Assembly: GCA_900542185.1 (NCBI GenBank) | Contig: UQMZ01000083.1 | Coordinates: 1-5,631 of the forward strand | DNA from: an uncultured Bacteroidales bacterium | GTDB lineage: Bacteria > Bacteroidota > Bacteroidia > Bacteroidales > Muribaculaceae | Direction: 5' to 3' | Length of the DNA stretch: 5,631 bases | Shown: positions 1-5,631 of the stretch, one piece after another | Layout: every line of letters starts with the position of its first letter | Position numbering within the stretch: the stretch's first letter is position 1 | Translations under genes and position numbers: made by a program | The notes under the pieces: generated by a model | What the model was told of the DNA's origin: nothing | Databases searched by the model: none | Seen by the model: the letters and a program-made list of their open reading frames with translations, nothing else

Positions 1-2
1 GC

Positions 3-197
3 CCGAAAAAGATATACATCATCGAGTTCAAGTATGGCGGCACTCCCGAAGAGGCACTCGCGCAGATCGATGACAGGAAGTATGCCCTTCAGTTCGAGAC
101 CTCGTTGAATACCAAGTCAGTGGTAAAGGTGGGCGTCAACATATCGCCCGACACCCGCACCATCGACGCCTGGACCGTCGCAGTGGACAATGCATGA
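3..197 (+). CDS. AAA-ATPase-like / PD-(D/E)XK nuclease-domain protein, C-terminal fragment
   Basis: Only the last 64 residues are present; the gene runs off the left edge and ends at TGA 195-197. The fragment opens with a hydrophobic strand leading into Glu-Phe-Lys (IYIIEFKYGG, local residues 4-13), which matches the E-x-K half of a PD-(D/E)XK nuclease active site. It continues with an ALAQIDDRKYA helix and a final KVGVNIS...TIDAWTV strand pair. From family knowledge, this is the usual ending of the large Bacteroidetes family that joins an AAA-ATPase-like domain to a PDDEXK_9 (DUF1703) domain, typically somewhat over 500 residues in all. Those proteins are abundant in gut Bacteroidales and their role is not established. 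The ATPase half lies outside the window, so the full architecture is inferred. The next gene starts 116 nt downstream and no terminator is visible between them. Confidence 0.8.
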   Translation, partial: PKKIYIIEFKYGGTPEEALAQIDDRKYALQFETSLNTKSVVKVGVNISPDTRTIDAWTVAVDNA

Positions 198-243
198 GAA
201 ACTTGCCAGCCCGATGAGCGAAAAGTGACGGATTTTCGTTGTT

Positions 244-261
244 AGTATATAGGGATATACT
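244..261. promoter_or_regulatory. 18-bp palindrome upstream of the alcohol dehydrogenase gene
   Basis: The arms AGTATAT (244-250) and ATATACT (255-261) are perfect 7-bp inverted repeats around the centre AGGG. The site ends 52 nt before the dehydrogenase ATG, in the only spacer before the gene pair, so it could be a regulator-binding site or a short hairpin in the leader. A second, looser inverted repeat, ACTTGCC (201-207) and GGCAAGT (272-278), encloses it. No good TAnnTTTG promoter element is visible here; TATACTGTG at 257-265 is a poor match. The palindrome is seen directly; its function is inference. Confidence 0.3.
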
Positions 262-313
262 GTGCCGTGTCGGCAAGTGTGTCCGGGAATGTAGCAACCC
301 AAAAGAAAATATT

Positions 314-1495
314 ATGGAAAATTTCAGATATTGCTCGCCCACGGAGTTTATCTTCGGACGCGGCGTTCAGTCGGAAACAGGCGCGGCGCTGAAGCGCTAT
401 GGCGCGCAGAAGGTGATGATAGTCTATGGCAGCGACCGCATCAAGAAGGACGGTCTGTTTGACGAGGTGACCAAGTCGCTTGACTCCGAGGGAATAGCCT
501 GGACGGAGTTCGGCGGCATCAGCCCGAATCCTACTGCCGAGAGCGTTTACGCCGGTATAGCCAAGGCTGTGGCCGAGGGTGTCGACTTCCTTCTTGCCAT
601 CGGCGGCGGGAGCCCCATCGACGCAGCCAAGGGGATAGCTCTCGGAGCAGTGACTACCGAGGATTTCTGGGATTTCTACAACGGTACTTCCAAGCCCGTG
701 GCGGCTCTGCCTGTCGGTGTTGTGCTGACCATCCCCGCCGCCGGCAGCGAGGGGAGCGGCAATTCGGTGATAACGAACGAGAAGACGCATCAGAAGATAT
801 CGGTGCGTTATCCGTTCCTACTCCGTCCCCGGTTCGCGGTGATGAATCCTGAACTGACCTATTCGCTGCCGTGGTTCCAGACGGCCTGCGGCATCGTGGA
901 CATGATGGCGCACATATACGAGCGTTATTTCTCGCCCACGGAGGGCACACAGTTAGTGGACGCATATTCGGAGGCGATACTCTGCGACGTGATGGACCAG
1001 GCGGTGACGCTGCGCATGGACGGCGAGAACTACGATGCACGTGCCGACGTGATGTGGGCCGGGACATTGGCTCACAACGGCCTCTGCGGCGTGGGCAAGA
1101 CCGAGGACTGGGCATCGCACCGCATGGAGCACGAGATCTCGGCGTTCTATCATGTGGCGCACGGAGCCGGTCTGGCCGTGATAATCCCGGCATGGATGCA
1201 GTTCTGTGCCAAGCGTAACCCGGACAAGCTATGGCGTTTTGCCATCAACGTGATGAGCGTCAACCCCGCCGGCAAGTCCACCGACGACATCATTGCCGAG
1301 GGTATCGACGAGCTGAAGCATTTCTATCACGACATGGGCCTTACCACCAACCTGCGCGAACTTGTCGGTGAGGAACCCGACATCGAGAAGATGGTGGCGT
1401 CGCTGCAGCGCAATGTGGGCGACACACTTGGCGCCTACGTGCCGCTGTCGATGGATGACTGTCGCGAAATCTATAGACTGGCCCTGGAGGGGTAA
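314..1495 (+). CDS. iron-containing (group III) alcohol dehydrogenase, BdhA/YqhD-like
   Basis: A 393-residue cytoplasmic enzyme expected to interconvert an alcohol and its aldehyde with NAD(P)H. The N-terminal dinucleotide-binding domain carries GGGSPIDAAKG (97-107), the pyrophosphate-binding signature of the family, and PAAGSEGSG (141-149). The helical C-terminal domain holds the metal site: Asp196 and His200 in DMMAH, then His269 and His283, with His273 as the neighbouring conserved histidine. This D-H-H-H set matches FucO (D196, H200, H263, H277) and YqhD, so the site looks intact. The stretch DWASHRMEHEISAFYH resembles YqhD/butanol dehydrogenases more than FucO. Asp41, after the first strand, lies near the cofactor-selecting position and hints at NAD(H), but I cannot align it securely. 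ATG 314 is chosen because MENFRYCSPTEFIFG is the normal family N-terminus; an in-frame TTG at 239 would add 25 unrelated residues. The acyl-CoA synthetase follows after 13 nt. Substrate unknown. Confidence 0.93.
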   Translation: MENFRYCSPTEFIFGRGVQSETGAALKRYGAQKVMIVYGSDRIKKDGLFDEVTKSLDSEGIAWTEFGGISPNPTAESVYAGIAKAVAEGVDFLLAIGGGSPIDAAKGIALGAVTTEDFWDFYNGTSKPVAALPVGVVLTIPAAGSEGSGNSVITNEKTHQKISVRYPFLLRPRFAVMNPELTYSLPWFQTACGIVDMMAHIYERYFSPTEGTQLVDAYSEAILCDVMDQAVTLRMDGENYDARADVMWAGTLAHNGLCGVGKTEDWASHRMEHEISAFYHVAHGAGLAVIIPAWMQFCAKRNPDKLWRFAINVMSVNPAGKSTDDIIAEGIDELKHFYHDMGLTTNLRELVGEEPDIEKMVASLQRNVGDTLGAYVPLSMDDCREIYRLALEG

Positions 1496-1508
1496 AACTC
1501 TGAGACCA

Positions 1509-3167
1509 ATGGAAATAACGAATTTCATCAAGCTATACGAAAAGAGCTTCCGGGAGAACTGGGAACTGCCGGCCTTGAGCGACTATGTGACCGGCAAGAC
1601 CATCACTTACAGCGAACTGGCTATGAATATAGCCAAGATTCACCTGTTTTTCAACAATATGGGCATAAAGCCCGGGGCAAAGGTGGCGATATGCGGCCGC
1701 GACTCGATGAACTGGGTGATGGTGTATCTGGCCACGGTGACCTACGGCGCGGTGATAGTCCCTATTCTGGCTGAATTCAATCCTCACGACGTGACGCACA
1801 TCGTGAACCATTCGGAGGCGGAGCTGCTGTTTGTGTCCAAATCGGTGTGGGAGCCGATGGAGCCCGACATGCTGCTTAACCTGAAGGGCGTGCTCAGCAT
1901 CGAGGACTTCAAGTGTCTGGAGGAGCGTCCGGGATTCGAGATGAACCGTACGCTGCGGCTGCTGACCCGCCGCTTCCGGTCGATGTATCCCCATGGCTAC
2001 CGCCCCGAAAACGTGTGCTACATAGACCGCGACAATTCGGATGTGGTGGAGATAAACTATACTTCGGGTACCACGGGATTCTCGAAGGGCGTGATGCTGA
2101 CGGGCGAGAACCTGGCGGGCAACGTATGTTTCGGCATCGACACGCAGCTGCATTTCCGCAGCAGCCGCGCCCTGGCGTTCCTGCCCATGGCTCATGCCTA
2201 CGGCTGCGCCTTCGATATGCTGACCCCTATGGCCGTTGGATCTCACGTCACCATCCTGGGCAAGACTCCGTCGCCGCGTATTCTGATACAGGCCATGAAC
2301 CGGGTGCGTCCCAACCTGGTGATATGCGTGCCGCTGATATTGGAGAAGATCTACAAGAACCAGATATTGCCCATGATCTCAAAGGGCGCTGTGCGCTGGA
2401 CCCTTGCGGTGCCATTCCTGGACTCGTACATCTATGCTAAGATACGCCGCAAGTTAGTTGATGCTTTCGGCGGCAATTTCGAACAGGTGATAGTGGGCGG
2501 TGCGCCGCTGAACCATGAGGTAGAGGAATTTCTGCATAAGATCAAGTTCCCGTTCACCGTGGGCTACGGCATGACCGAATGCGGCCCGCTGATCAGCTAC
2601 ACGCACTGGAAAAAGTTCGTGCCCGGTTCGTCGGGCCGTCTGCTGCCCGACATGCAGGCCATGATACTGTCGGACGACCCGGAGAACACTCCGGGCGAGA
2701 TATGCGTCAAAGGCCCGAACGTGATGAAGGGTTATTACAAGAATCCGCAGGCTACGGAACTTGTGCTGGACGACAAGGGATGGCTGAAGACCGGAGACAT
2801 GGGCACAATGACTCCCGACGGCACGCTGTTCCTGCGAGGCCGCAGCAAGACCATGATTCTGTCCGCCTCCGGCCAGAACATATATCCGGAGGAGATCGAG
2901 GCCAAGCTGAACAACATGCCGTTCGTGGCCGAGAGTCTTGTGGTGGAGCGCGACGGCAAGCTTGTGGCCTTGGTGTATCCCGATTTCGACGCGCTTGACC
3001 GTCTTGAGGTGCCTGTGACCGACATGGACAATACCATGGAGAATATCCGCAAGGAACTGAACGGTCTGGTGGCGCCATACGAAAGGATATCGAAGATAAT
3101 CCTGATGCCCAACGAGTTCCAGAAGACTCCGAAGCGTAGCATCAAGCGATTCCTCTACACCCGATAG
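1509..3167 (+). CDS. AMP-forming acyl-CoA synthetase (fatty-acid--CoA ligase type)
   Basis: A 552-residue member of the ANL adenylate-forming superfamily. It should activate a carboxylic acid with ATP to an acyl-AMP and pass it to coenzyme A. Signature motifs appear in order: phosphate loop YTSGTTGFSKG (184-194), GYGMTECGP (352-360), GWLKTGD with the ribose-binding Asp430 (424-430), and the hinge GRSK (444-447) followed by GQNIYPEEIE (455-464). The C-terminal motif is KTPKRSIKRFLY (539-550). Aligned by eye to FadD-type PKxxxGKI, the usual catalytic lysine falls on Ser544, with Lys542 and Lys546 close by. Length and motifs fit medium/long-chain fatty-acid ligases, but chain length cannot be inferred and another carboxylate is possible. 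ATG 1509 is chosen because it lies 13 nt after the dehydrogenase stop; an earlier in-frame start at 1362 would overlap that gene by 134 nt and add 49 residues that are out-of-frame dehydrogenase code. The two genes are almost certainly co-transcribed. Confidence 0.92.
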   Translation: MEITNFIKLYEKSFRENWELPALSDYVTGKTITYSELAMNIAKIHLFFNNMGIKPGAKVAICGRDSMNWVMVYLATVTYGAVIVPILAEFNPHDVTHIVNHSEAELLFVSKSVWEPMEPDMLLNLKGVLSIEDFKCLEERPGFEMNRTLRLLTRRFRSMYPHGYRPENVCYIDRDNSDVVEINYTSGTTGFSKGVMLTGENLAGNVCFGIDTQLHFRSSRALAFLPMAHAYGCAFDMLTPMAVGSHVTILGKTPSPRILIQAMNRVRPNLVICVPLILEKIYKNQILPMISKGAVRWTLAVPFLDSYIYAKIRRKLVDAFGGNFEQVIVGGAPLNHEVEEFLHKIKFPFTVGYGMTECGPLISYTHWKKFVPGSSGRLLPDMQAMILSDDPENTPGEICVKGPNVMKGYYKNPQATELVLDDKGWLKTGDMGTMTPDGTLFLRGRSKTMILSASGQNIYPEEIEAKLNNMPFVAESLVVERDGKLVALVYPDFDALDRLEVPVTDMDNTMENIRKELNGLVAPYERISKIILMPNEFQKTPKRSIKRFLYTR

Positions 3168-3250
3168 GTTCTCGCGTTTTAGCCGGTCGGATCCGCACGT
3201 CAGAACCATCTACAATGTAAAAACGTTTCCATAACAAAAAAAGAAAGGTT

Positions 3251-3553
3251 ATGGAAAATACGGATTTGACTACGAGGAATTCGAGTGACATGGATGCGCG
3301 CCGAGCCGAGCTGGGCGTGGAGAAAGCGCGTCTGGGGGCACAGTCGGCCGGACTGAGGCTGCTGATGTGGCTGATAATCATAGCGGTGTGCGGCATCATC
3401 GCCTGTGCCGTGCTGGCGGTGCTCAAGATTGCGGTTCAGTCGATAGTGGTGGTCGCGGCCATTCTGCTTGCCATCGGCCTCGTGGCCGTTGTCGGCTACA
3501 ACGCCGTCAAGGTCAAGATCAAGGAGCACCGCGTCGAGAAGGACGACGAATAA
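3251..3553 (+). CDS. small two-transmembrane protein of unknown function
   Basis: A 100-residue protein I do not recognise. Residues 1-35 are polar and charged (DARRAELGVEKARLGAQSAG) and probably form a short helix. Two hydrophobic segments follow, about 37-58 and 65-84, joined by a tight turn containing Lys59 and Gln63. The tail KVKIKEHRVEKDDE (87-100) is basic, then acidic. The basic residues flanking the segments suggest a hairpin with both ends in the cytoplasm. ATG 3251 is preceded by an A-rich stretch with AAGAAAGG, a plausible if weak ribosome site; no alternative start fits. It lies 83 nt after the synthetase on the same strand and 17 nt before a strong terminator, so it may be the last gene of that operon or have its own promoter, although I see no clear promoter in the gap. 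A holin- or phage-shock-like role cannot be excluded but nothing supports it. Its coding character resembles its neighbours. Confidence 0.75.
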   Translation: MENTDLTTRNSSDMDARRAELGVEKARLGAQSAGLRLLMWLIIIAVCGIIACAVLAVLKIAVQSIVVVAAILLAIGLVAVVGYNAVKVKIKEHRVEKDDE

Positions 3554-3570
3554 CTCCGTATTAAGAAACT

Positions 3571-3605
3571 AAAAGTCAGCGCCCGCAACCGGGCGCTGAC
3601 TTTTT
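3571..3605. terminator. bidirectional intrinsic terminator between convergent genes
   Basis: A perfect 15-bp stem (AAAAGTCAGCGCCCG at 3571-3585, its complement at 3590-3604) encloses the 4-nt loop CAAC. The GC-rich core is flanked by A4 on the left and T5 on the right, so the hairpin ends in a U-tract on either strand. It lies 17 nt after the small membrane-protein stop and 27 nt beyond the dipeptidase stop, and would therefore end both convergent transcripts. Confidence 0.93.
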
Positions 3606-3631
3606 ATAACGTTTAATTTGGAACGTTGGAA

Positions 3632-5305
3632 TTATTTGGCGGGGGCGGACTTGATGAGGAAGTGGTCGCCCGATTCCTTGACGATGTTTTCGTAGTATTT
3701 CTTGTCGTAGCCGGGGAATTCGGGGTAGACGGGCACGCCGTACTGCGACTTGATGAAGTTGCCTTGCGCATCGGTCTTCTTACGGTTGCCGTCCATGAAC
3801 TTGACGAACAGATATGCGGCCAGGTCCCGGTACCGGTCTGTGGCCTCCTTGGCTGCCTTGGCGCCGAGCGCGTTGACCGTGTCGCGGTATTTGGGCATGT
3901 TGCCTGTCTCCACTATTTTCTGCAACTTCGAGTCGCTGTTCTTGACATCGTTGAAGAATCCCTCTTCCAGTCTGTTCTGAACCTTGCGGATGTCGGGAAT
4001 CATCATGTCGTAGCGGTGGTAGGCCTGGTTGGCTACAAGGTTGTTGACCCAGAAGTTGGAGTTAAGGTCGAATGTGTTGATGTCGCCCTGAGCGAGTTCG
4101 GCCGGCACTTTGGTCATGCCGCAGTACAAGGGGATATATACAGAGGTGTTGGTGTCGTCGGTGCCGAACCAGAAGAGTCCGCCCACGGGGTCGGGGAGCC
4201 AGTCGCGGCTCTGCGACACGAAGCTCCAGCCGGTCTGCTGCGTGGCTATGGCGCGCTCCATCAGGTATTTCTTGCCGTCTACCTCATACTCCATGGGACG
4301 CCAGCGGTAAGGCACGTGGTAGGGACCCGCGCCTACGTCCTGCGTCATGTCGTAGGGCGTGCCCTGGAATTGGTCGCGCATGGCGTCCTGCATCCCTTCG
4401 GGGCTGACCTTGCGGTCGGGAATGATGTAGAGGGGCATCGGCTCGTTGCTGTCGGCGTTTACCCATGCGAAGTATTGGTCGGCGCCGTCGTTGAAGCGAC
4501 GGAAATATGACCATACGCGAGCATCGCAGCCACGACGCGTGGCCGGATCATGCTCGGCGTAAGCGTCGGCAAACGAGAAGTCCTGGTCCTTGCCGGTGAA
4601 ATAGCCGCGCTTGCGCGCGAACTTGATCATGTCCTTGGAATAACGCACGTTCTCCTTGTCCTTCAGGTCCACCTTGCGGATACGAGGCTCGTTGGCGTGG
4701 CCGGAGATGGCGTTGTCGGGAATGCGTACGGCAATCCACACGGCGCCTTTCTCGGCTCCCTTGCCTATCATCTCCATCACCCATACCTCGTTCTTGTCGG
4801 CGATGGTGAACGATTCGCCCTCGCTGGCATAGCCGTATTTCTCGACCAGGTCGGTCATCACGTCAATGGCCTCGCGGGCGTTCCTGGCGCGTTCCAGGGC
4901 TACGTATATCAGCGAGCCATAGTCCATCACGGACTGTCCCGTGGTGTCGGCCAGCTCCTCGCGGCCGCCCCATGTGCTCTCGCCGATGGCCAACTGATGC
5001 TCGTTCATGTTGCCAACCACGTTGTAGGTCTCGGGTATCTGGGGAATCTCGCCAAGGGGCTTGCCGGTATCCCAGTCGGTTATCTTGCGCATGGCCCCCT
5101 TGGGGTGTCTGGCTGCCGGCGAATGGTGCAGGAAGCCGAACAGGTTGTGGGAGTCGGCGGAATATGACATCATCACCGAACCGTCGGTGGTGGCTCCCTT
5201 GCCGGCTATAAGGTTGGTACATGCCGACGAGTCGGCGGTGACTGCGGCGGCGAGGAGTGCCACGGCCGCGAGTGCTTTCGCTGTAAGGCTGTTCTTAATA
5301 TTCAT
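3632..5305 (-). CDS. exported family C69 dipeptidase (Ntn hydrolase)
   Basis: A 557-residue precursor. Residues 1-28 form a signal peptide: basic N-region with Lys4 and Lys10, hydrophobic core LAAVALLAAAV, and Ser-Ser-Ala before Cys29. C69 peptidases use an N-terminal cysteine as nucleophile, so cleavage after Ala28 would expose Cys29 as the catalytic residue of the mature enzyme. The -3 residue is Ser, not the Leu of a lipobox, so a lipoprotein is unlikely. CTNLIAGKGATTDGS (29-43) and NMNEHQLAIGESTWGGRE (99-116) are characteristic of the family, as is the later VWSYFRRFNDGADQYFAWVN region (264-283). The length fits secreted Bacteroidales members. The expected role is release of amino acids from di- or tripeptides in the periplasm or outside the cell. 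ATG at 5303-5305 is the only start that gives a clean signal peptide. It is transcribed alone, convergent with the upstream operon, and ends at the shared terminator. The leader upstream may contain an attenuator-like hairpin. Confidence 0.93.
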   Translation of the reverse strand: MNIKNSLTAKALAAVALLAAAVTADSSACTNLIAGKGATTDGSVMMSYSADSHNLFGFLHHSPAARHPKGAMRKITDWDTGKPLGEIPQIPETYNVVGNMNEHQLAIGESTWGGREELADTTGQSVMDYGSLIYVALERARNAREAIDVMTDLVEKYGYASEGESFTIADKNEVWVMEMIGKGAEKGAVWIAVRIPDNAISGHANEPRIRKVDLKDKENVRYSKDMIKFARKRGYFTGKDQDFSFADAYAEHDPATRRGCDARVWSYFRRFNDGADQYFAWVNADSNEPMPLYIIPDRKVSPEGMQDAMRDQFQGTPYDMTQDVGAGPYHVPYRWRPMEYEVDGKKYLMERAIATQQTGWSFVSQSRDWLPDPVGGLFWFGTDDTNTSVYIPLYCGMTKVPAELAQGDINTFDLNSNFWVNNLVANQAYHRYDMMIPDIRKVQNRLEEGFFNDVKNSDSKLQKIVETGNMPKYRDTVNALGAKAAKEATDRYRDLAAYLFVKFMDGNRKKTDAQGNFIKSQYGVPVYPEFPGYDKKYYENIVKESGDHFLIKSAPAK

Positions 5306-5442
5306 ATTGTATCGTTGTTTCGTCTGAAAAATCGTTTTGCTCCGCTAAGTTAATAAGAAACGGCTATTAAAGCAAATAAAATAGTATATCGGTTTGAATA
5401 TGAGTCTGTTTTGGTTGGGAAAAAGAGTTGGGATATGGACAT

Positions 5443-5473
5443 AAAAAAATTGATTGTCATCACGACAACCAAT
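5443..5473 (-). terminator. hairpin with U-tract (terminator or attenuator)
   Basis: On the - strand ATTGGTTGTC, loop GTGAT, then GACAATCAAT form a 10-bp stem with one G-U pair, running directly into a T7 tract (5449 down to 5443). Read on the + strand the same site has an A-C mismatch and no T-tract, so it is oriented to stop - strand transcription. The stem is AU-rich, weaker than the 3571-3605 terminator, which leaves room for partial read-through. Confidence 0.65.
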
Positions 5474-5512
5474 CTTGCGTTAACCTTAAAAATCTAATAC
5501 CATGAAAAACTC
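5443..5512 (-). ncRNA. candidate small RNA or attenuated leader of about 70 nt
   Basis: On the - strand a perfect TAnnTTTG element (5517-5524) is followed by about 70 nt ending in a hairpin with a T-tract (5473 down to 5443). The span therefore looks like a complete short transcription unit. The 5' end is estimated from the usual distance to the -7 element. The RNA would contain a five-codon ORF (ATG at 5503, TAA ending at 5486; MVLDF), but it would sit only about 8 nt from the predicted 5' end and may be meaningless. From memory, and unverified, similar promoter-leader-hairpin blocks recur in Bacteroidales intergenic regions. It could be a free small RNA, or a leader that conditionally reads through into the dipeptidase gene 138 nt further on. 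I cannot assign it to a named RNA family. Confidence 0.45.
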
Positions 5513-5516
5513 GATG

Positions 5517-5524
5517 CAAAGTTA
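5517..5524 (-). promoter_or_regulatory. Bacteroidetes-type -7 promoter element
   Basis: On the - strand this reads TAACTTTG, an exact match to the Bacteroidetes sigma-factor -7 consensus TAnnTTTG. A TTG lies at 5541-5543, but the 16-nt gap is shorter than the roughly 20 nt expected for the -33 TTTG element, so the upstream half is imperfect. The surroundings are very AT-rich, as is common at such promoters. It would drive transcription leftward, toward the dipeptidase. Confidence 0.6.
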
Positions 5525-5608
5525 CAAAATATTTCAAAAACAATGTTATATAATATAATAAAATTTGCTGTATTTAATATAAATTAACAATATAGAGCTG
5601 TATATGAT

Positions 5609-5631
5609 CTGTCTCTTATACACATCTCCGA
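5609..5631. other. Nextera/Tn5 adapter sequence at the contig end (artefact)
   Basis: Bases 5609-5627 are CTGTCTCTTATACACATCT, the 19-bp Tn5 mosaic end used in Nextera libraries, and the final CCGA is the start of the Read 2 adapter arm that follows it. This is untrimmed library sequence joined to the genome at 5608, not a biological transposon end. It shows that the contig stops at a read-through fragment end. Confidence 0.97.

Larger units (their letters stand above)
5306..5608. other. AT-rich intergenic region upstream of the dipeptidase gene
   Basis: This 303-nt stretch is markedly AT-rich compared with the genes and contains no credible coding sequence. It holds the dipeptidase 5' region (about 5306-5442), the hairpin with T-tract (5443-5473), the promoter-like element (5517-5524), and a very AT-rich upstream block (5541-5600). 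The only other promoter-like site nearer the gene is TTTATTTG on the - strand (5373-5380), one mismatch from TAnnTTTG and without a visible -33 partner. The end of the neighbouring gene on the right is not in the window. Confidence 0.6.

Noticed and set aside
239..313. 25-residue N-terminal extension of the alcohol dehydrogenase from TTG 239
   Set aside because: The extension covers the upstream palindrome and does not resemble the family; ATG 314 gives the standard N-terminus.
1362..1508. 49-residue N-terminal extension of the synthetase
   Set aside because: It would overlap the dehydrogenase by 134 nt and is simply that gene read in another frame; ATG 1509 fits the family length.
1533..2246. 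Open frame of 237 codons on the - strand inside the acyl-CoA synthetase
   Set aside because: It lies wholly opposite well-supported coding sequence; its His/Gln/Arg-rich translation is typical of an antisense shadow.
3167..3207. Inverted repeat GGTTCT/AGAACC around the palindrome CGGATCCG after the synthetase
   Set aside because: The 6-bp stem spans a 29-nt loop and lacks a T-tract, so it is weak as a terminator or operator and consistent with chance.
2454..3209. Open frame of 251 codons on the - strand over the synthetase 3' half
   Set aside because: It is antisense to conserved synthetase motifs, with no domain or start signal.
3626..4510. Open frame of 294 codons on the + strand opposite the dipeptidase gene
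   Set aside because: It is antisense to a clear C69 peptidase; the long opening comes from the GC-rich codon pattern of that gene, and the translation has valine-rich, low-information composition with no recognisable domain.
5502..5558. 18-codon + strand ORF starting MKNSMQSYKIF
   Set aside because: It overlaps, in antisense, the promoter element and leader of the - strand RNA candidate; it is short, in AT-rich sequence, and has no supporting ribosome site or homology.
5609..5631. Possible Tn5-like transposon end
   Set aside because: The mosaic-end sequence followed by CCGA at the very contig end matches a Nextera library adapter, not a native insertion.

Overview
This window looks like a contig end from an uncultured or draft-genome Bacteroidales bacterium. 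The coding DNA is GC-rich by eye, ATA is used freely for isoleucine, Shine-Dalgarno sites are absent or weak, and one intergenic stretch carries a perfect Bacteroidetes-type -7 element (TAnnTTTG). The Muribaculaceae would fit, but that placement is inference. No plasmid, phage, transposon or CRISPR feature is visible. The last 23 bases are sequencing adapter, not genome.

Layout, left to right. (1) Bases 3-197, + strand: the C-terminal end of an AAA-ATPase-like/PD-(D/E)XK nuclease-domain protein, cut by the window edge. (2) Bases 198-313: a spacer with an 18-bp palindrome. (3) Bases 314-1495: an iron-containing (group III) alcohol dehydrogenase. (4) Bases 1509-3167, 13 nt later: an AMP-forming acyl-CoA synthetase. 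(5) Bases 3251-3553: a 100-residue protein with two membrane segments and no assigned function. (6) Bases 3571-3605: a strong bidirectional terminator with a perfect 15-bp stem. (7) Bases 3632-5305, - strand and convergent: an exported family C69 dipeptidase of the Ntn-hydrolase fold. (8) Bases 5306-5608: an AT-rich spacer holding, on the - strand, a promoter-like element, a stretch of about 70 nt, and a hairpin followed by a run of T. This looks like a small RNA or an attenuated leader pointing toward the dipeptidase. (9) Bases 5609-5631: Nextera/Tn5 mosaic-end adapter.

The dehydrogenase and synthetase almost certainly share a transcript, which may extend through the small membrane protein to the terminator at 3571. 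Together they suggest alcohol/aldehyde redox work next to carboxylate activation, for example handling of fatty alcohols, aldehydes and acids; their substrates cannot be read from the sequence. The dipeptidase is a separate transcription unit. I see no clear undescribed multi-gene system. The part most worth a second look is the promoter-RNA-terminator module at about 5443-5524.
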